Shown: positions 1 to 8,175, numbered from the stretch's first letter. The stretch is 64,000 nucleotides of DNA from an uncultured Treponema sp. (GCA_910584475.1 CAJUBD010000003.1:124001-188000); one strand, 5' to 3'. The notes: generated by a model from the letters alone, not told the origin. Numbers and translations are program-made.

Positions 1-807
1 CCACAAAAGTATGAAGATTTGTTTTTTACCGATGATTTTCTCTTCTGCAAAATCATGGAGAACGACGAGCACATCTGCCGCCGCGTAATCGAGGTTTTGC
101 TTGGAATCCAAGTGGAGCGAATCGAGTACACGCACAAGCAGGAGACGCTGGACATTGACATCGAGTCGCGCGGCGTTCGTCTCGATGTGGTGGCGAAAGG
201 CGATGGCAGGGTGTTCGACCTCGAAATGCAGACGACGAAAGAAGCCGACTTGCCGAAACGCGCGCGTTATTATCAGGCGATGATGGACTTGGACAGCCTC
301 GTCAAAGGGCAAAATTACGCCGCGTTACCCGAGTCGTTCGTGGTGTTTATCTGTACGAACGACCCGTTCGGGCTAGGCTTGCCGCGCTACACCGTGGAAC
401 AAACCTGCAAAGAAAGTCCCGACGCGAACGAAAAAGTTAATGACAAAACCTGCAAAGTGTATTATAATACAAAGGCGTGGGAAGAACTCGCGAAAGAGGA
501 CGCGGAAGTTCGCGCGTTCCTAAAGTTTCTTTACACGCAGAAAGCCGAAAGCAGGCTTACGGAGGAAATAATGGAAGCGGTAATGACGGCACGAGGAAAC
601 GAGCCGTGGCGCAAGGAATTCGTGCATGCGCGTGAATTGCGCGAGCGCGGACGAAAAGAGGGCTATGAGGAAGGCAGAGCCGAAGGAATTGAACAAGGTC
701 GCGAGGAAGGATTGGAAGAAGGGCGCGCGGAGCAGTTCGCCCTTGACCAACGACGCATTGTCGAACTTGAAGCCGAAATCGAGAGACTAAAAAGGACGGC
801 ACAATAA
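1..807 (+). CDS. Rpn-type PD-(D/E)XK nuclease/transposase-like protein, 5' partial
   Basis: The reading frame is open from base 1 (P-Q-K-Y-E-D-L-F-F-T-D-D-F), so the true start lies outside the window; the TTG at 19 is internal to a conserved opening of this family. The family is Rpn (recombination-promoting nuclease, also annotated PD-(D/E)XK nuclease family transposase). Visible nuclease core: RLDVVAK followed by VFDLEMQ, the D...E-x-Q pattern. The C-terminus (about residues 215-262) is a charged coiled coil with repeated EGRAEG/REEG units, typical of these proteins. Family members are multicopy in Treponema genomes; the biological role is unclear (DNA nicking, transposon relic or phage defence have been proposed). 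Confident on family, not on role. Confidence 0.85.
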   Translation, partial: PQKYEDLFFTDDFLFCKIMENDEHICRRVIEVLLGIQVERIEYTHKQETLDIDIESRGVRLDVVAKGDGRVFDLEMQTTKEADLPKRARYYQAMMDLDSLVKGQNYAALPESFVVFICTNDPFGLGLPRYTVEQTCKESPDANEKVNDKTCKVYYNTKAWEELAKEDAEVRAFLKFLYTQKAESRLTEEIMEAVMTARGNEPWRKEFVHARELRERGRKEGYEEGRAEGIEQGREEGLEEGRAEQFALDQRRIVELEAEIERLKRTAQ

Positions 808-982
808 TTCAAGAGCGTCAAAATGCAGTTATCAGTTAATGATGAATAGTTAATAGTTTGCCAGGGCATGTCATCTCGACAAAGTGAAGCAAGCAACTTC
901 ATTTCGACCGAGGCGGAGAAATCTGTTTCATCAATAAAAAGTTATCAGCTGTTGCGCGGCGCGATTTTGAGATTGCCTGCAA

Positions 983-1070
983 AAAACTCACAGAGTTTTG
1001 TGTGAATTCTCTGTGAGTTTTGCATGAATTCTCACAGAGTTTTAAAAATTTCTCTTTGAGTTTTTTATGC
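983..1070. repeat. Tandem array of about four 22-nt imperfect palindromes
   Basis: Units begin near 983, 1005, 1027 and 1049. Each contains an A/T-rich core such as CTCACAGAG or CTCTGTGAG followed by TTTT and a 5-6 nt spacer; alternate units read as inverse complements of each other. The period equals two helical turns. A second 22-nt palindrome array of different sequence lies at 46973-47138. Confidence 0.6.
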
Positions 1071-1108
1071 GAAAAGCCGCATGCTTTTGTTTGCAAATGA
1101 AATGAGAA

Positions 1109-1146
1109 ATTCGGGAACGGCGCGTATGCGCGAGCCATTCCCGAAT
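1109..1146 (-). terminator. Long hairpin downstream of lipoprotein A
   Basis: ATTCGGGAA at 1109 pairs with TTCCCGAAT at 1138 with further pairing inside. It lies about 60 bp past the stop of the minus-strand lipoprotein gene. The same hairpin, with changes, follows the paralogue at about 6025-6065. No strong U-run, so termination is an inference. Confidence 0.5.
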
Positions 1147-1203
1147 GGGCGCACGAAGCGGCGAGTGCCATTTCGTGTGTGCTGAAGTGCGTTGAGCGCA
1201 GGG

Positions 1204-2211
1204 TTATTCTACAACGACAGTGATGTTGCCATCGCTTGTGTTGGTGAGTTTCAAGTCGCCGACAAGAGAAGATTTATTCAAGTCAGCAAGACTGTCAAAT
1301 TTCTTGGCAGATCCAAGCGAAGGTCTCTCAGTCTTATAGTTTGCGACCGCAATCGTATCCTTTTTCACATTGGCGTAAACTGCTACACCGCCACAAAGAA
1401 GTTCATAGTCCGCATTGCCAACTTTTACAGTAACTTTATTAGTAGAGCGAGCGTCTGTGTATGGTGTTGCCAAATCCAGCTTTTCAAGATTACTTGCGTC
1501 TTTTCCAAGCCAAATTTCATAGCCAATTCCACTTGTGCCTGTGATTGTTGGACGAATGCTTACGACGATTTGATATGCTTCAACCGCATTGCCTTTTCCG
1601 TCAAAGTCATGGTTGACTGTTTTCCAAGAATCTGTTGGCAAATTTTGCCACACGTCATTAGAAGTCTGTGACAAATCAACGCAAGTTATATTGGGCTTTT
1701 TTTTGCTATCTTTATCCAAATCAAAGGCTTGATCATCAGTATCAAAAATATCAGTTGTCTGCAGTGGCACATTTGTATATTTTGATACATAATACTGCGC
1801 CTTTCTCTGCCGCCCTGTAGTGGTATTCACCTCACGATCAAAATTGATACCAATAATTCCAAAATCCCTTGCCGCATCGCCATCAGCATTTTTGTTGAAG
1901 TCGAACATTAAGCCAACTACAGCGGTCTGACCTTTTTTGCTGTCTTCTATGGCTGTAAGTCCGTCCTTTTTGATTGTAATAGTCGTGGTGATGCCAGCAA
2001 CAGAATTGTCTCCTAGTCTTGTGCCCAACTGCTTAAAATAACGACGGTTGTTAGCAGTGAGAGGAGTCTTTGCCGCATCTGTGCCATCGACTGTCATAGT
2101 GAGATCCCATTTTCCGCCATCGGTGTCACCCGCCCCGCCGTCCTCACTACATCCCACAAAAACAAGCGCGGCAGCCGCGAGCGCCAACGCCAAGCCAATA
2201 ATTTTTTTCAT
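1204..2211 (-). CDS. Surface lipoprotein A (paralogue of the gene at 4919)
   Basis: 335 aa. The N-terminus is a classic lipoprotein signal: MKKI, a hydrophobic stretch rich in A/L and the lipobox LVFVGC (Cys at about residue 20). After a Gly/Asp-rich linker the mature part is a beta-rich domain of unknown function with KWDLTMTVDGT near its start. It ends in GNITVVVE, as does the paralogue (DNITVVVE). The start is set by an AGGAGG site. Its leader has a -10 TATAAT (2262-2267 on the other strand) but the paralogue's consensus -35 is absent here, so the homology ends between the two boxes and this copy may be more weakly transcribed. No recognised family; probably outer-surface or periplasmic. 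Confidence 0.8.
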   Translation of the reverse strand: MKKIIGLALALAAAALVFVGCSEDGGAGDTDGGKWDLTMTVDGTDAAKTPLTANNRRYFKQLGTRLGDNSVAGITTTITIKKDGLTAIEDSKKGQTAVVGLMFDFNKNADGDAARDFGIIGINFDREVNTTTGRQRKAQYYVSKYTNVPLQTTDIFDTDDQAFDLDKDSKKKPNITCVDLSQTSNDVWQNLPTDSWKTVNHDFDGKGNAVEAYQIVVSIRPTITGTSGIGYEIWLGKDASNLEKLDLATPYTDARSTNKVTVKVGNADYELLCGGVAVYANVKKDTIAVANYKTERPSLGSAKKFDSLADLNKSSLVGDLKLTNTSDGNITVVVE

Positions 2212-2261
2212 ATTTGAAACCTCCTGAATTTTTGGACGGCATGCGCCGCCTTTCGCCTAAA

Positions 2262-2267
2262 ATTATA
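2262..2267 (-). promoter_or_regulatory. -10 box of lipoprotein A
   Basis: TATAAT on the minus strand in the leader shared with the paralogue (4712-4717). Unlike the paralogue there is no TTGACA at the right distance: sequence identity between the two leaders stops just upstream of this box. Confidence 0.5.
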
Positions 2268-2340
2268 ACGCGCGTTTAAATTTGAGACATTTTATGGCGA
2301 AGGAGGGCGGCGATAGGGGGAAAAATATGTCGGGGAGGGG

Positions 2341-2496
2341 ATGAAAGCTAGCAAGGCGTGGGAAGCCACACTAGACTTAGTACTTGCTGAGTTAGCGAAA
2401 AAAACTCGAGGCAGTGCGCATCGGAGATGACTAGATGCAATAATAGAGGCATTACGAACAGAAAAAAAACTCGTCAAGCAACTCGAAGAATTGTGA
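2341..2496 (+). other. Possible degenerate short ORF
   Basis: An ATG at 2341 opens a frame with a TGA at 2428 and a second stop at 2494. Reading through, the peptide has a leucine/charged pattern like the coiled-coil tail of larger proteins (for example EALRTEKKLVKQLEEL). Possibly the remnant of a longer gene; I cannot name it. Confidence 0.2.
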
Positions 2497-2497
2497 C

Positions 2498-4456
2498 TTA
2501 CTCCCAGCCGAATGTTGCCGGCGGCTTGTTCGTGAGGTCGAAAAATACCGCGTCGCAAAAATCCATCGCGGCGATTTTCCGCACAATCTCTTTGAGCAAA
2601 TCTTGCGGCAATTCCGCAAATCGCGCCGTCATCACGTCTTCGCTGACCACGGGTCGCAGGACAAACGACGCGCGGTTCTCGCCGCTAGAATACGGAAGCG
2701 CGATTGTCAAATGCTGGAAAATATTTTCGTATTCGCCGCTTTCATGGAGCGCGTTCAAAACGATGTCGTCCGCTTCGCGAAGCTGGTCGAGGCGTTCTTT
2801 CGTGCAAAATCCTTTTTGCAATTTCAGTTCCGCCCCCTCCCTTTGGTAGAGGCGAATCACGCAACGATTTATGTAGCGCGCGCTGTTCGTGATTTGCACC
2901 GAAGCGGAATCAAGTTTTTCCCAGAATTTCGGAAGGTGAAAAAATCCCCCTCCTTCATTTCCGAACGAAATCACGGCAGGAAATCTGTATGTGCGGAAGT
3001 CGCCTTGCACGCCCACCGAGCGCACAGGCAAGATGAACTTTTTGAGGCTTTGCAAGCAATGCTCGCAAAATTGCGTGAAGCGTATTTTTGAAATTTCTTC
3101 GCTTGCCTTTTTGAATTCTTCCTGTTCGCTTTCGGAAAGAATCCCATCTGTGCACAAAACATTTATAGAAAGGCCAGGTCCTGGAAATGGATGACGCATT
3201 ACGAGCGCGTCGCTCAAGCCCAATTTTTTTCCAATGGCGCGAACTTCATCCTTGTACAAATCCTTGAGCGGCTCAATGACCATTCCTTTTTCGATGAGAA
3301 TTTGAATTCCTTGAACGCGATTGTGATGCGTCTTTATCGTGTGTGAATTTTTCGTTCCGCCGGATTCGATGATGTCAGGATAAAGCGTGCCTTGCGCGAG
3401 CATCCATTCTTCGGGATCAAGATTTTGCTGCGCGAAAAAATCGTCACGGACACGAATGAAATTTTCGCCGACAGCCATCCGCTTTTTTTGCGGATCGGAA
3501 AGCCCCGAAACCGCCTCCAAAAAACTTCGCGACGCGTCCTTGCAAATGAAATTCTCAAAGCCGAATTCTTTGTAGGCGCGTTCGACCTTTGAACTTTCGT
3601 CTTTGCGCATGAAGCCGTTGTCGATGTGCAAACCCAAAACGCGCTTTTGTCCGAGTGCCCTATTCAGCAGCGCGAACGCCACCGTGGAATCAACGCCGCC
3701 GCTCAAAAAAAGCAGCACGTTTTTTTCAGAGCCGTTTCTGCAAGCGTCGCGCCTGATGTTTTGCAAAATCGTTTCAAGCACCGCGTCCTGATTCCAGTTT
3801 TTTTGCATTCCGCAAAACTTCGCGAAATTTTCAAGGATTTTGTTTCCGCATGGAGTGTCCTTCACTTCGCAATGAAATTGGAGCGAAAATCTTTTTTGCG
3901 AAAGATTCTGCGTGGCGGCGAAACGGCAGTCTTTCGTCGCGCCCACCGCCTCAAATCCCACGCCCAATTCCTCAACCTCATCTTGATGGCTCATCCAAAC
4001 TTGCTGTTCGCAAGTGAAATCGATTCCGTCAAAAAGCGGGCAATTTTTCTGCGCTTCGATTTTCAGCATCGCAAATCCGAATTCGCCGACTTTAGCCTTT
4101 TGGATTTTTCCGCCGTAGCCTTTTTGCAAAACGTAATGTCCGTAGCACAATCCCAAAATCGGAATCTCAAGTTTCAAGATTTCCGGGTTCAATTGTGGCG
4201 CGCCCTTTTCGTAAATGCTCGCAGGTCCTCCGCTCAAGACGATTCCTTTGGCGTTTGCGAATTCCGAAATTTCTGCGGAAGGCAGCGCGATTTCAGAATA
4301 GTAACCCAACGCGCGGAAACGCTTCGCGATGAGGTGCGCGTATTGGCTTCCAAAATCAAGCACGACGATTTTCTGCCGCGCGGATTTTTCGATTTGCGCC
4401 TGTGCGTGATCCGCGCTTTCACGCGCGTTCGTGGCGATAATTCTTTCAGCGTTCAT
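2498..4456 (-). CDS. guaA: GMP synthase (glutamine-hydrolysing)
   Basis: 652 aa from the chosen ATG. It converts XMP to GMP with glutamine as N donor. The N-terminal class I glutamine amidotransferase domain has the nucleophile in GLCYGHY and FHCEV where most homologues have FHPEV. The ATP-pyrophosphatase P-loop is LSGGVDST, and the protein ends in KPPATFGWE, a typical GMP synthase tail. Between FPGPGLSI and LPVRSVGV and again before RPVVSEDVMTA there is roughly 100 residues more than the 525-aa E. coli enzyme, giving a longer, eukaryote-like architecture. The ATG at 4456 is preferred to an upstream in-frame start because a TATAAT box ends 7 nt before it, implying a leaderless mRNA. Flanked by two inverted lipoprotein genes. 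Confidence 0.95.
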   Translation of the reverse strand: MNAERIIATNARESADHAQAQIEKSARQKIVVLDFGSQYAHLIAKRFRALGYYSEIALPSAEISEFANAKGIVLSGGPASIYEKGAPQLNPEILKLEIPILGLCYGHYVLQKGYGGKIQKAKVGEFGFAMLKIEAQKNCPLFDGIDFTCEQQVWMSHQDEVEELGVGFEAVGATKDCRFAATQNLSQKRFSLQFHCEVKDTPCGNKILENFAKFCGMQKNWNQDAVLETILQNIRRDACRNGSEKNVLLFLSGGVDSTVAFALLNRALGQKRVLGLHIDNGFMRKDESSKVERAYKEFGFENFICKDASRSFLEAVSGLSDPQKKRMAVGENFIRVRDDFFAQQNLDPEEWMLAQGTLYPDIIESGGTKNSHTIKTHHNRVQGIQILIEKGMVIEPLKDLYKDEVRAIGKKLGLSDALVMRHPFPGPGLSINVLCTDGILSESEQEEFKKASEEISKIRFTQFCEHCLQSLKKFILPVRSVGVQGDFRTYRFPAVISFGNEGGGFFHLPKFWEKLDSASVQITNSARYINRCVIRLYQREGAELKLQKGFCTKERLDQLREADDIVLNALHESGEYENIFQHLTIALPYSSGENRASFVLRPVVSEDVMTARFAELPQDLLKEIVRKIAAMDFCDAVFFDLTNKPPATFGWE

Positions 4457-4463
4457 TGAAAAC

Positions 4464-4469
4464 ATTATA
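4464..4469 (-). promoter_or_regulatory. guaA -10 box next to the start codon
   Basis: TATAAT on the minus strand separated from the ATG by 7 nt, with no Shine-Dalgarno sequence possible in between. A weak -35 (TTCCAC) lies 17 nt upstream. Predicts a leaderless transcript. Confidence 0.55.
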
Positions 4470-4688
4470 TCATATTTTGCGGAAGCGTGGAAGTGGCGCA
4501 GAAAAAAAATCTCGAAAACGCCGAAAAACTGGCATTTCAAACTCCGTCTTGAAGCAATCGCCTTTTGATTGGAAAACTCGTTTATTCACTGTCCGCGCAC
4601 GACAAGCAGCCATGACAGACGAAGCAAGGCTTTTGAAAAGTCGAAGTTTTTCAAAAGTTTATTTATTAAGGAAAAATCTCTTTTTCCC

Positions 4689-4717
4689 TTGACAAAAGAA
4701 AAAACGCGCGTTATAAT
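4689..4717 (+). promoter_or_regulatory. Promoter of lipoprotein B
   Basis: TTGACA (4689-4694), 17-nt spacer, TATAAT (4712-4717): a consensus housekeeping promoter. The segment from just before the -10 to the AGGAGG at 4754 is identical in the paralogue A leader. Confidence 0.8.
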
Positions 4718-4752
4718 TTTAGGCGAAAGGCGGCGCATGCCGTCCAAAAATT

Positions 4753-4921
4753 CAGGAGGTTTCAAATATGCGCCGGAAATGTCGCCGCATATTTGAACTA
4801 CAGTTTGCGTTGCAAACTGCCACATTTATTGTCGTTTCTCATAGCGTTGCGAAACGACATTTTTGGCGGCTCGAAAGCTGACGCTTTCTTCACCGTTAAA
4901 AATCAAGGAGGTTTTCAAATG
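4753..4921 (-). repeat. Modular hairpin element, copy a (reverse orientation), inserted in the lipoprotein B leader
   Basis: Relative to the clean leader of paralogue A, about 150 bp is inserted between the Shine-Dalgarno region and the start codon. It is bounded by CAGGAGGTTTCAAATATG (4753-4770) and AAGGAGGTTTTCAAATG (4905-4921), so the ribosome-binding site is duplicated. Inside, hairpins follow in the order M4 (arms 4761-4772 and 4786-4797, a perfect 12-bp stem), M3 (about 4800-4819), M2 (about 4831-4858) and M1 (about 4863-4900). See the findings for the family description. Confidence 0.75.
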
Positions 4922-5964
4922 AAAAAAATTATTGGCTTGGCGTTGGCGCTCGCGGCTGCCGCGCTTGTTTTTGTGGGATGTAGTGATGAAGTGGGGGGGG
5001 TGAACTTGACGGAAATAAATGGGAAGCAACCATGACCGTTGACGCAACTGGAGCAGATGGGGATGTTAAAGATATGAACGGAAATGAAGTTCAACTCAGA
5101 CGTTATTGGAAACAACTTGGTACGAAAGAAGAGGTTGCAGGAATTACCACTACAATTACCATTGACAAAGCGGCAATTAACAACACAGATGCTGCGGTTG
5201 TAGGTCTTATGTTCGACTACAATAATGGTACAAGGGACGACTCGAAAGACTTTTGTCTAGTTGGTATAAATCTGTACCGAAATGCCAATCCTGCAGTTGG
5301 CTCTGTAAAAGGTCCGCAATTCTATGTTGTTCGATATGAGGGAATCCAATATCAGAAAAAATTGACCCTTGACACGAATTGGGATGATCTTATATATGAT
5401 GTAAATAATACCTCTTATAATAAAAATGGAGAGGGCGTAAAAGTAGGTACAGATAAAAATTTAACAGGCACTGATACTAGTGCTTGGGAAACATTGACAA
5501 AAAATCAATATACTGTTAGTGAAGATGGCAATACTTATACAGTTGTTGTTAATATTCGACCTGTTTTGAATGAAGCTACAAAGAAAGGTACTGCTTACGA
5601 AGTCAGATTGGGAAAAGACGTAAATACTGCCGTTAATTCTGATTCTGTTGCAACATATACTATACCAACTACTCGTAATTCAAATTACTATACAAAGATC
5701 AAAGTTGGTGGCGAAACATATGAGGTGCCTTGTGGAGGTATTGCTGTTTATGGATGTGCAAAAAGCAAAAAAGTTGTAACAGGTGGCACAAAAATTATCG
5801 CCACATACAGTAATACTGTAAGGGGAACAAACGGCAAGAATCAAAAAATTGAAGGAAAAAATTTTGGTACTAAAGATGATTTAGGAAGAACCGATACTGG
5901 CATTATTGGCAATTTGCAACTTACCTCTGAATATGACGACAACATCACCGTCGTTGTAGAATAA
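4919..5964 (+). pseudogene. Surface lipoprotein B, frameshifted at a poly-G tract (possibly phase-variable)
   Basis: The signal peptide and lipobox LVFVGC are nearly identical to paralogue A, then a run of eight G (4993-5000) throws the frame off and translation would end at 5035. One more G (G9) or two fewer (G6) restores a continuous frame into G-E-L-D-G-N-K-W-E-A-T-M-T-V-D, which aligns with KWDLTMTVD of paralogue A. The downstream frame (5032-5964) is intact for 310 codons and ends DNITVVVE. So the gene is OFF as sequenced but recoverable by one slippage step; a sequencing error in the homopolymer is the alternative. The leader carries a modular hairpin element that duplicates the ribosome-binding site. 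Function unknown; exposed lipoprotein by inference. Confidence 0.8.
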
Positions 5965-6024
5965 TTCTGCGCACAACGCACTTCAGCACACATGGAACGG
6001 CATTTCGCCGCTTCGTGTGCGCCC

Positions 6025-6065
6025 ATTTCGGGAATGGCTCGCACATATACGCGCCGTTCCCGAAT
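6025..6065 (+). terminator. Long hairpin downstream of lipoprotein B
   Basis: TTTCGGGAA pairs with TTCCCGAAT around an imperfect inner stem, 60 bp past the stop codon. It is the counterpart of the hairpin at 1109-1146, so the two genes were duplicated together with their 3' flank. Confidence 0.5.
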
Positions 6066-6202
6066 GATGCGTTTCATTTGTGGGCGAAAACAAGCGGGCA
6101 TTGCGCCTCGTCAAAATCATTCTTTGCCAAACTAAACAATCAAATTTCTGCGCAAAGCAGGGCAAACTTTTCCATTATGCATAACCAGGCAGTTTGACAT
6201 TC

Positions 6203-6490
6203 GTTAATTTTTGAATAGCGAAAAAGTTTTAAGTTTTTCGCTATTCAAAAAACGCGACTTAGCAATGAAATGAGAAGTCGCAATAGATAAGCGAGTTTTT
6301 TTTAACATCGCAGGAAACTTCAGTTTCCGAGGAATTTAATTTGCCCGCGTTAGCAACTTGTTGCGGTGCAGGCAAGTACAAGATAGATTGTCGGGTCAAG
6401 CCCGACAATGACAAACAAGCGAGTTTGTGCAGCAAACTCGTGTTAAAATCAGCGACGCGAGTTTAGCCGTTCACTTTAAACTTTCCTTAA
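6203..6490 (+). repeat. Modular hairpin elements, copy b (two merged units)
   Basis: Most of the 5965-6578 gap is this composite. Unit 1: M1 hairpin 6209-6250, M2 6254-6281, M3 truncated. Unit 2: an M1 variant with the GGAAACTTCAGTTTCC inner hairpin (about 6302-6340), an M2 variant (about 6343-6374), the ATTGTCGGG...CCCGACAAT module (about 6387-6409), M3 (about 6419-6440) and a degenerate M4, ending in TTTAAACTTTCCTTAA. Confidence 0.7.
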
Positions 6491-6578
6491 AAAGTCAAGC
6501 ACCCACATCAAAGCCGGGATATTTGCCTTACACTAAAAGAGAGCATATTCACCTCCCCCCACTCATCTATATAGACGG

Positions 6579-7034
6579 TCAAAAATCAAGCGCGAATAGT
6601 TTTTCCCGCAGCTCAAACAGGCTTCCCGTCTCGCAGTAATTGAAATATGCGAAATCCTTATAGGAAGCGTAGGTCTCGCCGCTATAAATCACCGTTCCAA
6701 GCACGGAATTGTCCTCAACGCTGGCAACATGGGAAGTATAACGCTCACGAAATTTGCGCATGTTCCTTGTGAATTCATCGTCAAGGCTTTTTCCGATCTT
6801 CATCTCAAAAAGGCACAGTGTTCGGTTCGTCTTCAAGATGATGTCAATCTCAAGCCCTTTGCTGTTCCTAAAAAAATAGAGGTCGGACTCCGCGCCTCTG
6901 TCATAGCGGGCTTTAAGAGCCTCGGACAGCACGAGGTTCTCAAAGAGACTGCCCATCAGCGGATCGCGCCGCATTTGTTCTGGAGTCTCGATTCCAAGCA
7001 GATAGGAAGTTCCCAGCAGAATTGGGTGCTTTCG
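6579..7034 (-). pseudogene. C-terminal remnant of a DUF4143-type AAA ATPase
   Basis: The frame is open only from 7034 (a stop lies directly upstream) and encodes about 151 residues. ILLGTSYLLGIETPEQ, MGSLFENLVLSEALKA, LYFFRNSKGLEIDII and CLFEMKIGKS are the conserved blocks of the DUF4143 nuclease-like C-terminal domain found behind an AAA P-loop domain in this family. The ATPase half (normally about 250 residues) is missing and no ribosome-binding site precedes an internal ATG, so I read this as a decayed gene. The full-length proteins are common, poorly understood accessory genes, sometimes linked to toxin-antitoxin or defence loci. Confidence 0.7.
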
Positions 7035-7115
7035 TTAAAAATACAATAATACGGCGCTTTTATATTCTATAACCTTATCCTCTGTAGTATTTCGCAAATT
7101 TATTCATAAATTCAC

Positions 7116-7180
7116 TTGACTATATCTTGTAGTTAGTGTATGCTAACTACATAGGTTAGCAATGGCAAACCTATGTAGTT
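7116..7180 (+). promoter_or_regulatory. Promoter with two overlapping palindromic operators
   Basis: TTGACT (7116-7121), 17-nt spacer, TATGCT (7139-7144). GTAGTTAG (7129-7136) and CTAACTAC (7143-7150) form an inverted repeat across the -10. The second arm is shared with a longer 13-bp inverted repeat: AACTACATAGGTT (7145-7157) and AACCTATGTAGTT (7168-7180). This suggests a dimeric repressor site plus a second site or a leader hairpin. No regulator gene is adjacent. Confidence 0.65.
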
Positions 7181-7208
7181 AAAAATAGTTCTTGAAGGAG
7201 GTCTGATT

Positions 7209-8006
7209 ATGGACTTGCAATTGGGTGCCATTCAAAAAACGGCGTTGATTCCTCTCGTGATTCGGGCGAACGAGACAAAACGGAAAAACGCGCGGATTCG
7301 TGATAAAAAGGCGCTGGAAATACTGAATGCGATTGAAACAAACGCGCTGAAAATTGACGTCAAGCATTTCGACAGCTTCTTTTCGCATGAAGGCGTCGTG
7401 GCAAGAACCATACTGTTTGACACTGCCGTAAGTAATCTGCTGGAAACCTATCCGAACGCACTTTGCGTCAATCTTGGGTGCGGTCTTGACGATAGGTTTT
7501 CACGTGTGGACAACGGGAAGTGCGCTTGGTTCAACATCGACTTACCTGATTCTATTGCAGTACGGAGAAATTTCTTTTCTGAAACACAAAGAGAGAGTAT
7601 GATTTCAGGAGATATTCTTACGCCCGACTGGACGGAATGCATTCCTGCAAACCGCATTGCGATTGTAATCGCGGAGGGGCTGCTCATGTATTTTTCAAGG
7701 GCGCAGGTGAAGGCGATTTTGAATAACATTACGGATGCTTTTTGCGGAGGATTTCTTCTTGCGGAGTTGATGCATCCTAAAATGATGAATGAAAAAATGC
7801 ACGACACGATAAGACATACCAATGCGAAATTTGGGTGGGGAACACAGTCGGGAAAAGAGTTGCTGGAACTTGACGAGAACCTGGAATTGCTGGAGGAAAT
7901 CAACTTTTGGCAGGAGGCGAAAAAGCATACGCTCGCGGGAAAAATAGGAAGCGTGCTGCTGAAAAATCTTAACAATCGGCTTGCCGTTTACAAATGGGGA
8001 AAGTGA
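7209..8006 (+). CDS. Class I SAM-dependent methyltransferase, LCMT/PPM1-like
   Basis: 265 aa, start supported by GAAGGAGG. The fold is recognised from the SAM-binding glycine motif CVNLGCGLDDR with NIDLPDSIAVRR following and AEGLLMYFSRAQV (the E-G-L-x-x-Y-L/F block of leucine-carboxyl-methyltransferase and TcmP-type O-methyltransferases). These enzymes methylate carboxyl or hydroxyl groups of small molecules or peptides; the substrate here is unknown. The gene stands alone behind a promoter with palindromic operators, suggesting it is induced by a ligand or stress. Neighbouring DNA is accessory, so it may be acquired. Confidence 0.8.
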   Translation: MDLQLGAIQKTALIPLVIRANETKRKNARIRDKKALEILNAIETNALKIDVKHFDSFFSHEGVVARTILFDTAVSNLLETYPNALCVNLGCGLDDRFSRVDNGKCAWFNIDLPDSIAVRRNFFSETQRESMISGDILTPDWTECIPANRIAIVIAEGLLMYFSRAQVKAILNNITDAFCGGFLLAELMHPKMMNEKMHDTIRHTNAKFGWGTQSGKELLELDENLELLEEINFWQEAKKHTLAGKIGSVLLKNLNNRLAVYKWGK

Positions 8007-8175
8007 TTGAAAGAGAGTGGAACAACGGCGACATTCTTAGCCAACGAGCCATGTGTCCATTTATCGCGCTTTTTAAATTGAAATGGGAGATATCCGCCGT
8101 AAAAACGGACGAAAAAAGCATAAGCGCAACAACCTCCATTTTTTTTATAAAAACCGTTGTCATTTTTATAAATTC

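Larger units (their letters stand above)
808..1203. other. Intergenic stretch between convergent genes
   Basis: No gene seen. It holds a four-unit, 22-nt tandem array (983-1070) and a long hairpin (1109-1146) that is shared with the 3' flank of the paralogous lipoprotein gene near 6 kb. A segment around 870-930 looks like a degenerate short interspersed repeat. Confidence 0.6.

Noticed and set aside
983..1070. CRISPR array
   Set aside because: Same reasons; four diverged 22-nt units.
3626..4459. A 277-codon open frame opposite guaA
   Set aside because: Shadow of the guaA codon usage; no family motif or ribosome-binding site.
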